Shown here: positions 1 through 11,140 of the stretch, piece after piece
Numbering within the stretch: the stretch's first letter is position 1
How the letters are laid out: every line of letters begins with the position of its first letter
Source: Bipolaris cookei
Taxonomy: Eukaryota > Ascomycota > Dothideomycetes > Pleosporales > Pleosporaceae
Reading direction: 5' to 3'
NCBI GenBank assembly: GCA_002286855.1
Contig: NRSV01000006.1
Span: 186,001-250,000, forward strand
DNA length: 64,000 bases
Notes under the pieces: generated by a model
Told to the model about the DNA's origin: nothing
The model's database searches: none
Seen by the model: only the letters and a program-made list of their open reading frames with translations
Translations under genes and position numbers: made by a program

Positions 1-803
1 CGCCACGGGTAAAACAAACGGCTAGAGAAACACAGCAGAGTGGAATTAGTGACGTTGACGCGTTCTGGTCAATCTTTCCAACGTGAGGGTTGACATGGTC
101 CTGGCTTGATACTAGCGCGTTTAAGCTGCGCGCATTAGGTCACGCCCATCTCGCCTTCACATGTTCCGCATATTCATACATTTGCAACGACAACGCACCA
201 GCCACTGTTTCTCTTATATCTCTTGAAATACAGCATGCTATTTTTCGTTTTCACTGCCTAGATCTTCGGTCTGGCAACAAAACAATAATGAACAACGAAG
301 ACCAATGTCCATGTGTTCGATTACCTCAGCACCTACAAAACTCAGGTGCTAGATGAAGCGGGTCCACCCTTTCAAGTCATTCTCGTGTTCAATCCGTCTG
401 ACATGGAAGTCATCCAATGGCCTTCTGCAGGATATCATAGAGAAAGAGAGAATACTTGAATACATACAAACAGCCAGATTACATCGTTTAGGGAAAGGTC
501 CGATCTTGTTAAGATCATAGCATAGTAAAGATCTCCACTCTATGCACTGGGGCCACACATTCTGATTTAGATCTAGAAACCAAAGGCCACACTGATTCTG
601 TAAGAAATGACGATTTGTGCATATATCTGGTGTGCCAAGTTTCACCTGGCACAACTACACTTTTTAAAGAATTGCATACCGTTCTTGATAATAAGTCGTT
701 AATCATTTGCACTAAGTGCTTACTCAGGTACTACAACAAAGTCAACATGGTGCTCCAAGCACAGCATATAAGCATGAGATACCCCGCCTGTGGGACGTCA
801 TAC
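1..803. other. Flank downstream of the HET-C gene, no gene seen
   Basis: This stretch holds only short, overlapping open frames on both strands, with no recognisable motif and no splice structure that would connect them. The part nearest 803 should contain the 3' untranslated region of the HET-C gene. I see nothing else to annotate. Confidence 0.5.
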
Positions 804-3800
804 TTAGTATCGCCTTCCATACCCCTCATTGTCATATCCGCCGGAGCCTCCGTATTGACCACCAGACCTGCCTGAGCCATAGTCTTGTCTCCTCTGGCCA
901 TATTCATCCTCATCTCCACCGAAGCCTCCAGGTACGCCGGAAGCACCATATGATCTCTCAGGGCGCTCACCACCGTACTCAAGGCCTTCGGAACGGCCGT
1001 ATCCACCAGAAGAATAAGACTCATTGCCATAACTCGACTCTTCTCGGCGACCATAGCCCGACTCTTCTCGGCGACCATAGCCCGACTCTTCTCGTCGACC
1101 GTATCCTGACTCGTCCTGACGACCGTAGCCTGATTCTTCTTGACGACCATATCCGCCAGAACTGCAAGAGTTAGCAACGTTCTGAGACTGTTCATGGTCA
1201 TTGTTTTTCTGGGTGAATGCCATGTCCTAGATCTTCATACCTGTATGATTCTTCACGGCCATAGTCTTGCTGTCGGCGACCGTATCCTGATTCTTCACCA
1301 TAGCGCTGTTCCTGGCTGTGACCGCCCGAATAACGCTTGGGCGAGCGACTACCGCTCTTTTCACGGCGGCGCTCGTGCTCACGAGAACGAGAGTGGGAGC
1401 GACGCTTGTATTCTCCCGAACCTGATCGACGCTTGTCAGCATCGTCGTCCGAGTCTCCTGAATGACTACCGTGTTTATGGTGTTTATGGTGCTTGTGGTG
1501 CTTCTTTTCTTCCTTTTCACGCTGCTTGCGTTCTTTCTTCATGCGCTTCTCATAGGAATCTCCATCGCCCGAGTCGTTGGAATCATCGTCGTTATGCTTC
1601 TTGGACTTACCGCGTCGCCTAATCAAGTATTAGCACATGCCTGTTACTCTAGAAGCTACTTACTCCCTCTCTTCGGAGTAGTATTGTCCTGATCGGTCGA
1701 AACCCTCACGCGATTCTTCAGAACGCCATTCACTCCCTTGCTGAACACGACGCTCTTCATGACGCTCGTATCCGCCAGATCCACTATAACTTGAGGTCTC
1801 AACCCTTTGCTGGTAGCTGTAAGACCCACCATGGTCGTCTCGTTCCTCACGAGAGTACTCCTCCCGACGCCCACCGCCTGGGTACTGGGTCTCTTGATAC
1901 TGGGCGCTTCCGTAGCGATCGCTGTCACCATATGAAGACGCCTGGTGGTGCCCCGTCTCCGAGTACGATTGAGTGTAAGAGCCGTCGTTGCCATACCTCT
2001 CTTCCTTGCGGCTCTTCTTCTCTTGCTCATTGAAAGCGTTTCCAAGAATAGAGCCTCCGATGCCACCAACGAGCCCCCCAACAAGACCGCCGAGGGCGCC
2101 ACCACCAACAGCTTCACCTGCAAGCTTGCCCACATGATCGGAAGCTTGTTGAATCTGTGCATTGGTACCCGTCTTGCTGCTTGCTGGGCCAAAGTTATTG
2201 GCCATACCCAGAGGCTTACCGCAGCCGTGCCCCTTGTCGTGAACATCAGCCCTGTGATTCTGACCAGTTTGTACGCCCTCACGACTAAGCTTATCACGCA
2301 GTCTGCCTTGGTTCTGGGTTTCCCACCACTCTTTGACAGTATTGAACATGATTGCACGACCTTCCATAAACTTTGTCTTCTGTTTCTCATCGACACAGGC
2401 AGGGTGGTGGAATACACCTTTAATGATGGTTTCAATAGTACGCTCAGGGTCTGCTTGACCATCCCAGCATTGAACAATTTGTGGTACAGCCCAGGCAATC
2501 GTAGCTGAAGCTACTCGGCCAGCAGGCTCATTGAGGATGTTAGAAAAGTGATCCTTGGAAAGCATGCTGTGAGTGGGGTCGGTGCAGTCGTCGTCGTTGA
2601 AGACAATGTGCTGCTTGTCCCGAGAGCTTGCAATGACCTCGCTCGAGCCCTCTTCAAGCTCAGTCTTGACTTGGCTGAGAATGGGTAAAACATAGGGAGC
2701 AAGCAGACTGAAGACGAAGATGGTGACTTGGTTCTGGACTTCCTCAATCAGGTCCGGCAGGATGGGAATCTTCTCGATGAATTCAGAGATGGATTGCATG
2801 ATCTCATCGTGGAACTCCATAATGGGGTAGATCTGCTTGACTAATTCCCCAATCTGTTGAGTAAATTCCTCTGGCTCCTTGGGGGTGATGCGCATATTGC
2901 CCATGGCTGCAGCGTTGGCATTGTTTTCGAGCTCATCAGCCTTGCTAGCCTCATCTTTACCACCAAAGATGCCCTCTGGGAGCTTTTCGAGGAGCTCCTT
3001 GATTTTGCTCTTGTTTTTGCTCCTATCGGCGTTGGAGATGGCACCCTCAAGCTCCTGAAGCTCGGATTGGGTAGCTTTGTCCGTAATCTCTCCGCATACA
3101 GAATGTAAGAAATCAACACCACCGAAGGTACCGGTGACGATAGGGTAGACCTCCTTCCTGGCTTCCGCGACGTTGAAGCGAGCATTCCTACCTACATGGG
3201 GGAAAACGTCTCGTTCACCAAGCTCGATCAAGGCAAGTTCAACGTAGTTGGAGTGGGCAGCATAGTCCTCAAGGCAGTGTGTGGCGGTACCAAGAAGACG
3301 CAGAGCCTCATAAAAGTCAGGACCTCGTCCTCCAGAGCGTTGACCCAGATCAATGCAACGTCTGAGCAGGTCACGGACCATGCCAGCCGATGTTGTGATG
3401 CCCAACTCTTCCGAGGCAATGTAGTTCTTCAGGCCAGTCTGCTCATCGACACTGAGCTCACGGCGTTCGTCAACAGGAGCTCGTAGACGGCGATCGTAGT
3501 CGCGGGCATCGATGTTGTCAGCATAGTCCTGAAGGGTCAGCATATGTCCTCGATCGGATAGACTGCAGAACTGACCTTGGGGTTGTCGATGTGCTCCTCT
3601 GGCCTGTAGCAACCAAGGCGGTCACGGGTAACCTCGAACTCCTTAGTGCCGTATCCGAAGCTCATGAAGCCAAGAACCCATAGTAGGATGCGAATCGCCT
3701 CTGCTGAGACCATTTTGACAGTGCCCACATCAACTGCTTGCGAGTAGTCGCGCAGCCAGTTGCCAAAGTAGACACGCTTGACGTCCATTTTGCTGAATTT

Positions 3801-3983
3801 CTTGCCAGTGTGACCGCTTATGAGCAACGTAAGAAGGGTGTCCTCAATATCTCCATGTCGCCAATTCTGTCCCTCAATGGAGCTCAGGCTTGCGATGTTG
3901 CCCGCACCAAAAGCTGCGGTGGGGCGAGCCCAAAAGACAAGCAGAATCAGGCATGGTAGCCAGATGTCGCTGAACTGCGGCAT
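804..3983 (-). CDS. het-c: HET-C family heterokaryon-incompatibility protein
   Basis: Homologue of the Neurospora-type HET-C protein (Het-C family; not the unrelated Podospora glycolipid-transfer HET-C), which controls non-self recognition after hyphal fusion. Coding exons, in transcription order: 3983-3576, 3528-1664, 1618-1241 and 1161-804. They give 1002 residues, and the introns are 47, 45 and 79 nt with good branch sites. Residues 1-25 form a signal peptide, followed by the family block AFGAGNIAS...GQNWRHGDIED and the GNWLRDYSQAVDVGTVK segment. After the first junction come conserved DYRLR-like, GLKNYIASE and HCLEDYAAHSNY motifs. A glycine-zipper-like stretch near residues 610-633 precedes a long Gly/Tyr/Arg/Ser/Glu tail with a His/Lys run and octapeptide repeats. 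The start is the first Met before the signal peptide. A HET-domain gene lies 318 bp upstream in the same orientation. The family call is secure; an incompatibility role here is inference. Confidence 0.93.
1031..1150 (-). repeat. 24-bp tandem repeat in the HET-C tail
   Basis: Five consecutive 24-bp units lie here. The first three differ at only a few bases, and the last two are more diverged. Read on the minus strand they encode an eight-residue Glu-Ser-Gly-Tyr-Gly-Arg-x-Glu unit in the last exon of the HET-C gene. The period equals eight codons, so gain or loss of units keeps the reading frame. Confidence 0.85.
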
Positions 3984-4301
3984 CGTGTTGGTGTCTTCGT
4001 ATGCTCTTGTATTTGTTCAAAAGAAAAACGTTGAAATATAGGAGAATACTGGAGAAGAGGTAGAAGCAACGAGGAGTGAGAGGGTCTTGTATAGGTGAGC
4101 ACTGCTAGCGCCTGTTTCAGCTCTCGACTTGGTCGAGCTGCCCCGCCACAGCCCCAGAGCTGACGTAGCGGGGTCCATCAGCTACAGGACTGCCCACCTG
4201 ATCGACCACAAGATGACATCGTATGGCTTAAATATTTTCTTTTCTCCACTCCAAGGCTCACAGTGCATATGTTGAGTAGCTGGGATATATTTTCTTTTTA
4301 A

Positions 4302-6578
4302 TTAGACAAGGGTGATGTCCCTTTCAACACCCTCAGGCCTATATTCTCGGCCACCATAGACATTGAAATCTTCCGTCAATTGCATCGACCCAATGCGCAC
4401 ATAAGTGCTTGCATCTTTCCCCCCTATCACTCTAATAACCAAGTATACAGTCGTTACAACTGGCGATTGGTTCGTCAAAGCCGGGCTAAGTCCATAGGAG
4501 AAGAGAGCAAGTGTATCATATTCGCCATTCCCTCCGCTCTCATCAGGCACTCCTGGGTCTAGGCATAACGGACTAACCATGGCGGTCCGAAGGGGCTTTG
4601 GCTTTCGTATGCGACGCATGATCCCACGAATGCTGATGGTGCTGCCGCTCGGGTCAGATGTTAACGGCTCGCTGCTCCACCTGATATCGGTGCTCAAAAC
4701 TTGGGCTTGATAGACCATACCCAGACTTTCTGGCGTCAATTTGTTTTTCACGAGATATCTCCATCGAAAATATGGACTTAATTGAACACTGCCATGAGGA
4801 TACGACATCCATGTCCAACTTGGTCGGCGACCAGCTGGCTCAAACAGAAACGTTTCATGCTCTCGAATATCGCACGATAGTTCCCATGATAGATGGATTA
4901 TCAGATGGCGTTCCCATAGGCCTACAATTGGTCGATCACCGGAAATTTCTTGGTGAAACTGTACAATGCCAGCCAGGGCGGCATATTGATCGCTCGCACG
5001 GGTGAGGGAGCGATTCGAGTAATCGGTTGCGCAAGCCCACCAACGCTGCTCAAACTCAAAGACATCCAGTTCCTTATTACCACCATCGCGCATCTCTTGT
5101 GGAAACCCTCTATACGAGGTACGCCATGCTTTGTCCGGAGGCAAATATGTTTTTTGATTGTACGCTGTGCCATCTTCTCTTTCCGTGATTACGTTACATT
5201 CCCATACAAATTGAGAGTAGGTAGCATGTAGAATCCGACGCGAGAGAATCTGTTCTTGCAGTATCCATGCTCTTTTGCGAACTGGTTCATCACGCAGCTG
5301 AATTTCGATGGTGTCTGTCCAAGAACGAAGAAATTTATCTCTTTCCTTGACGGCAAAGTCAGGGCGTCCGGGATTAGTACTGCAAAATCGAGTTACGGAC
5401 TGAGGCTTTGGAGATAGGCCACATCCTCCATGGCTGTTTTCGGCACTAGTTGCAGAGAGAGTAATAGTACCTGCACCATAGATTGCTGCCATTTTGGCAC
5501 TCTCTCGCTGCCAATCTTCTGTGTCATCTTGGATGATACACAAACTGTCTATCCAAAGGTACCTAAACCCAATAGCTACAGTAAGACGGACGGCATCTTG
5601 AAAGGTCTTTGGAAGACTATCGAAATCAATGCCGCCGTCATAATATTTCGCTATATTGCTTTTAGTTGTCTTACACGGCAGCTCTATATCACCCCATACA
5701 TGACTCAGGACGACGTAGGGTCTACTATACAAACCGATTCCTTTAGTTAAAACGAGATTGACCGAGTAACGGTCGGTTTCAGGCTCTTGGACATCGAGTA
5801 TACGTGTTGCTAACTGGACATCTGGCTTCAGAGACCTCCAACAGTTTGGATGGAACGTTTCGCATTCGGTGAGCCATTCACGGATCGTTGCGCTTCGTGA
5901 TCTGAAATCAACTGACTCTAGTTCACTCCACATCGGCCGGTTAAATGCTCTCCCTGCAAATGGTTAGAAACTTCTGGCTATTCTGACTAAGAATACACGA
6001 GGCGTACCAGCTTTCATATAAAGAAAAAAGGCTTTCCCGTCTTCTCTCCTACTAACAAAATGGTTGAGAGATATGTATACAACAGCATGATCGAAATGCC
6101 CATTCGCATTTGAAAGTGAGTCGTCGGTGTCATAATGGATGCTTACTGTCGGTACAGTTTTCGGTGCCCGGGATAAGAGGAGTAAACTTGTGTACCCGCC
6201 ATCGTGATAGACCATGGTGTTCGCTGCATCGGGACCAGGAGTCTCTACTGGCTGCATGTTAAATTCATTGGCCCGGGCGATAAAATCTTCTAGGTGAGGT
6301 CTTCCAAAGAGATTACAAATATATTTACACAGCTCACATCGATTGCTGCAGTCAACTAGTTCATGAATATCCCGATGGAAGCTCGTATCTTTGTCTTCCA
6401 ATGGAATCTTCCTGAAAACCTTCTTAAGGCACTCAGAGCAATAAAAATCGCTCCTCTCGGCGAGGCGTTGAGTCTCATTGCAACCAGAGCTGAAAACAAG
6501 CGAATTCTGTCGCGACATGGCCATATGTAAGCTTCGACAAGGCGGCAACGAAGATGGAATCAATGGTGGAGAGTACAC
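4302..6578 (-). CDS. HET-domain protein, possible HET-C partner
   Basis: A protein of 740 residues from two exons (6578-6008 and 5953-4302). The 54-nt intron has a GTACGC donor, CTAAC branch and TTGCAG acceptor. The HET domain begins near residue 270 with VVLSHVWGD, continues through the LPKTFQDAV...FRYLWIDSLCIIQDD block and the IYGAGTITLSATSA segment, and ends near RAWILQEQILSRRILHA. HET domains trigger growth arrest or cell death when allorecognition partners meet. The N-terminal 260 residues carry a Cys-rich start (CSECLKK, CELCKYIC) common in stand-alone HET proteins. No NACHT, ankyrin or WD repeats follow. The start is uncertain: Met codons at 6578 and 6524 are both possible. Its position just upstream of HET-C matches the linkage logic of Neurospora pin-c, but orthology was not tested. 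Confidence 0.88.
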
Positions 6579-7018
6579 TTCTCTTGAGACGCCCTTTTAT
6601 GTATGCAGGTGCTAGAGAAGTCTACTGCATAGCACTGTGCCGCATCCCAGCATATATGCTGCCTGGAAGGATTCACCCGGCCCAATGAATGCTTGCCAGC
6701 ACTGCAGCGTCTCCATCTCGCTGCCCAGGTGCGCCCCATCTTTTCCGAACGCAAAATGCATTGCCTCATATCGCTCCATTGAATATCGAAACAGCACAAA
6801 GTTGCTAAGCAATTCGCTTCTCTATGCTTCGTCTGCTTCATCTGTTTCCTGTACAAAGCGGATGCGATCGCGCAATATGTAACTAGCGAATAAGACACCC
6901 CGGGCTGTCGAGCAAAGTTGCTCCTCGACAGCGCGAAGAAGAAGCAAACTGCGTTTATGGGTATGATGACAAATCTGGAAAAGTTCAAGTGAGAAGAAAT
7001 AGACCTCAGTAGTGCGAC
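6579..7018. other. Intergenic, upstream of the HET-domain gene
   Basis: A 440-bp gap between two minus-strand genes. It should contain the promoter and 5' leader of the HET-domain gene and the 3' end of the membrane-protein gene. No clear TATA element or other motif was seen. Confidence 0.4.
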
Positions 7019-8199
7019 TCAAGACTCAATCTTGCTAACGATAGCAAGGAGCGCAAGTAAAGCTGTCTCAAGTAAGCAGATGATATTCACGGTAGCTGTC
7101 TTAACTTACAAGTTCCAACCGTCAGAATGAAAGAAGCAACCGTAAAAGCCGTCTGTGCATCACCACCTCTTGCCGTCCACACAACACCCACTACAGTCGC
7201 CGCCACCCACGGCACCGACCCAACAAGGCCAATGCGGAAGCCGCTCCAGCCCTCCACAAACTCCAGAGCATGACGGCGATCCGCCTGGCGAAGCCGAAAC
7301 ACCCAGTCAATCCACTCCGATTCAGTCTTTATGCTTTCGGAGTGTTGGTACGCATAGAACATTTCTTGCAGAGTAAAGTCATCCATTGGGACGACTTCCG
7401 GGCGGGTCGAAGGCGTATATGATAGGAGTCGAATCTGTCTTAGCGTCTTGAGCGATAAGTATCGTCGCCAGAAGCCGCAAATATGGCGTTCGTATTCGCG
7501 ATGGAGGGCAGCGAAGAACTGTTCATCGCTTCGAATCAAATCTGAATCCTTCACGGAAACTATTTTGGAGAGATTGTCTTGAGGTATGCCTAACCGGGCT
7601 TGACTGAGTACATGGATTTGGCGTCTTACGCAGCCCTGGCTGCCAGATCTGTAGCACATGAGGTTTAAAGAGCATGTTGGCTTGGTTAGGCTATCGATAG
7701 CCGGCGAACTAACTGTTTGGGTCGGAGGTAGGACAGAAGACTGGCCCGCTATAGGAGTTGTGGGTTGCCGAGGATGTGCATGCTGATTGAAGTCCGTTGA
7801 TGTCACCGAATCGACCAGTGATGTTGGCTGGAGCTGGACTGAAACATGTCGTGTATGATTTGGAGCACAACTTTGTGAGTTTTCAATATCTACTGTTCTC
7901 TCTGATGGGCGGTGTGATGTCGACGAACTTTCGTGAACTTCATCGGATCTGTCTACCGATGCTGCTGAAGGTATTGCCTCATCGACTGTGGTTGACTGCG
8001 GAGGTATGATCGCACCAGGCTGACAGGTTGTGCCATTCCAGTTGCTAGGAGGGCTCAGTTCAAATCCGTATCGAGATATACGGGGAGGATTCACGCCGGA
8101 GACTATTGTACTAAACAGTCCTTTGGAATTGCTTTTGGGTTTGCTAAACCAGCCCATTTTTGAGGTTCGACTGAATTGCAGATTGGATATGGCAATCAT
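7019..8199 (-). CDS. Orphan protein with two C-terminal membrane helices
   Basis: Two exons (8199-7110 and 7062-7019) encode 377 residues. The 47-nt intron has a GTAAGT donor and GACAG acceptor. Splicing matters: unspliced, the frame ends in a short polar tail, while the spliced form completes a second hydrophobic helix ending in KIES. Residues 1-165 are low-complexity Ser/Thr/Pro-rich. Residues 165-310 form a soluble segment with YERHICGFWRRYLSLKTLRQI and SEWIDWVFRLRQ. The C terminus has one helix around VPWVAATVVGVVW and another from TAFTVASF onward, separated by a short loop. I know similar tails only from unnamed ascomycete proteins. The gene lies 440 bp upstream of the HET-domain gene on the same strand. 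The start could also be the Met of MGWFSKPK, 14 codons in. Function unknown. Confidence 0.72.
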
Positions 8200-9657
8200 G
8201 CCAGCAATAAATAGTTAGTTGCTGCTCTCAGCCGCAGCTGACTTTCGCCTTGGTTCGGCTCAGCCACCACCATGTTATGCTCCCCAAGCGAAGTAAAAGC
8301 TTGCGTTAGTAAGAAATAAACATACTTCTGAAGGAACAAAATAAAACCATGTGATGAAAAATGTAGGGTAATTTGAGATAAGCCAAGTGTTCTCGTGCGC
8401 TAACCCTACTCCCAGTGCGCACAGCCTTACATCCACCAGCAACCAGCCTTCAATCTCCAGGCTCAGACTTGACTAGCGTCCCAATAAGGTTTTGATGTAT
8501 TTACGGGAGCCTAGTTCATTCTCATTGTAATTAAGTGAGTCAGAGTCATTTGACTTGTCGTGCGCTCAAGTTGAACGTTATTCGGATGTGGAGTACTGCA
8601 GTTCTCGGAGTACGCCTAGGGCTGTGCTCAAGACCAGTATACGGGTTGAAAGCCACTGAGAGATTCCAAGTAAATTGAAAGGAAGGCGAGCTGTGTCTAG
8701 ATTTTGATGATCGTATGTAATCAATAGTCGGGTGGTAGCCTGTCCATTTCGTATGCACTAGGACGCGAAAAACGCATGTTGATGTGTGAAGCTGGACATG
8801 AGGTATCGCCCCTCTCTCAAAGAATACAGCTGCCTGCAGCCACTTCTTCAGCCTATATATCTACGATGATGCGATTGCTCCCCAAAACTATGTCAATATG
8901 CGTATCAACTTATCATATGCCCAACTCTTGTCAGGATTAGTTCTTCCTCTCTATAGCCTCCGCATGATACATAAGAGATATGCGAGAAAGAGAAACTGCT
9001 AGTTTTGTAAATATCCAATTGAAGCAATCAAGCGGACAGAATGCAGAATCTCATAGATCGTATAAAATTCTCAGTCTTAGTCAATCGACTTCCGAATGAC
9101 AATTGCGGGCTGGCATTAAGTATTGGTATTACTGACAGCGCTGCAATGACTCCTTTGTTCGGGAGCTTTCAGTGTTTTGCTCGCAAGAAAGTGCTGCATG
9201 ATGTTCCGCCCCCGTGTATCAGTGTCAAGGATGGCGCTCAGGAGATACCACGCGCAGATGTCGTTCTCTATACGATTGAGCGAAAAGCCCAGCCCATGTA
9301 TATCAAATTCCCTTCGGTTACTCATAGTATTAGACCTAACAAGAAGTTTTTTTGAGTTCTTGCTAATAGACCACTAACCAGTATGTCCGAGGGTATATTA
9401 TTATTACGACTATTATTGTGGTTTAACGTCCTATCTCAGCCTTTAAGGCTATATAAGACGTACAAGCTGGTAAGGCTTACAAGTATCTACGCAGTTACAT
9501 TCAATTTGGTGTAGATCGGGGCGGGGGTTGTCTAAATACAGGTGAGGCTCGTAGCCTAATGTAGCGGGTAGTAGTAGGGGGTCTTGCGGAGTAGGAGAAA
9601 AGAAGAGAGGTGTAGTGGGTTTGAAGCAAGGTTATCTTGAATAGATAGTTGCTATAA

Positions 9658-9837
9658 TTACCGGAGTTTTCTTTGTACCAGGCCTGTGTGGCGACCTTTG
9701 TTTCCTTTAATAAAGATGATAGTAGCTTCTATACTTTTCCCTGTATCTAGGAGAAAGGTGTCTGAGGGTATAATAGCGGAGGATTTGCGCCATGTCTCTG
9801 CATCCTTTTGAGTGACTTTGGTTTTCTCATTGTCCCA
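9658..9837 (-). pseudogene. Degenerate open stretch of unknown origin
   Basis: An open run of about 59 codons on the minus strand lies between two stops, in AT-rich, stop-rich surroundings. The reading is protein-like rather than low-complexity (polar, with an IIFIKGNKGRH segment), but I do not recognise the family. It could be a fragment of a decayed transposable element, or chance. Confidence 0.2.
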
Positions 9838-10527
9838 TTAGACTGCTTCAGTTTTTGCCAAAGTTCCATTCGCTTCGATTTGGTTCAGCTACGGCAGTTG
9901 AGCCGTGGTCACCCGGATCCGCCAGACACTGCATTCCCCGACGACCCTAGTTTGCGTGGCTGAAGCTAAGGCATGAGAGGACGTCCCAAAACCATTTCCG
10001 TACATCTTAAGCGGAAAATCGTATGATTTAGGCTGAAGGACATGAGTGCACGACTTAACACTCATCATGCGTAAAATCTTCATTGGGGGAAAGAAATTGC
10101 GTAATCGAAGACGGTAGACTTAGCTGTAGGACTACCTGTTGAGAGAAAAGCTACACAACTTGTTCGTAAGCCCTATGCGTATACTTGCTCGTGGTTGGCA
10201 AGCCGTGTCGTGCGCTACGCAGGATCGGTCACGCAGGTCACTACCGATGTACATGGCGGAAATCGGGATGCCTCGTGTGGTGCAGCATTACGCCCGGAGG
10301 ATCATAACCGAAACCTAGACTGTTCTGCAGTGTAAAAGAGAAGCCGTCTGGTAAAATCCGATCACGATGGATGATATCGCCGTATCTGAAATGCATGTCC
10401 GATCATGAGCGCATCGGGCGCTTGAACCGAGAACTGAAGCTGAAGACGCCCACCATGGTTGAGTGTGCTGAAGTGGCAGTCTAGACTTGGATTTTGAATC
10501 CGGTCAGCCTATCAAAAAAAGGATCAC

Positions 10528-10585
10528 GGCTCGTCTTACTACATGGCGCACTAAACGGCTCGACTTACTACATGGCGCACCAAAC
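10528..10585. repeat. 29-bp tandem repeat, two units
   Basis: Two adjacent 29-bp units differ at only a few positions, and a partial third unit follows. Each unit contains the sequence TTACTACATGGCGCAC. It lies in a gene-poor region and shows no link to a known element. Confidence 0.7.
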
Positions 10586-11140
10586 GGTTCGACAAAGGCG
10601 CACAAATGGACCGGGCGAGTGCTGGTGTGTGTGCAAGTGGTGCGCGCAGTCGAGGCCCTCCTTGTTGCTTTTTCAGCCAGCCCCGACCACCGCGTGCCTG
10701 CCCTACGATGTCCAGTTCATGTATATCGTAAAGCTGCCCGACACATCCGGCTCACCCTCACCACACCACACACTGCAACCAGCGCATGCTCATCTTAACT
10801 CCATCTCCATTACCTTACGGCAATAGGGAGATGTGAAAAAAATGGATACGAAATCATCACCTCCGAAGTGGGGTAGAGGCTGAGTGGCAAATGAACGGCA
10901 GGTCCGCAATGGGAGGAACCGACTGTGAGTATGGAAATACCATTTCATATTGAATAAAAATTAACACAAGGAAAGGCCTTGAGAGTCTAGTAAAGGCGAT
11001 GATGATGAGGGAAAGATGCCCTTTTAGATGCGATAATCCGCTCCATGTATCCCGACCAAGTATGCCAACTGGCCACCAATTTTCCAACGCCGCAGCCGCT
11101 GATCCGACAAAAAGAGAAACCATCTAATCATAAAACGAAC

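Larger units (their letters stand above)
8200..11140. other. Gene-poor stretch of about 2.9 kb
   Basis: No gene is supported here. Open frames are short and look random. The stretch includes the promoter of the membrane-protein gene on the left and the 3' region of the GT2 gene on the right. Between about 9,360 and 9,870 the base composition is uneven, with stop-rich sequence that looks decayed. A 29-bp tandem repeat lies at 10,528. Confidence 0.45.

Noticed and set aside
804..1223. Separate Gly/Tyr-rich protein on the minus strand
   Set aside because: It joins in frame through a 79-nt intron to the HET-C gene and is its last exon.
9041..9355. Open frame of 104 codons on the plus strand
   Set aside because: The translation has no recognisable features and overlaps a comparable frame on the other strand.
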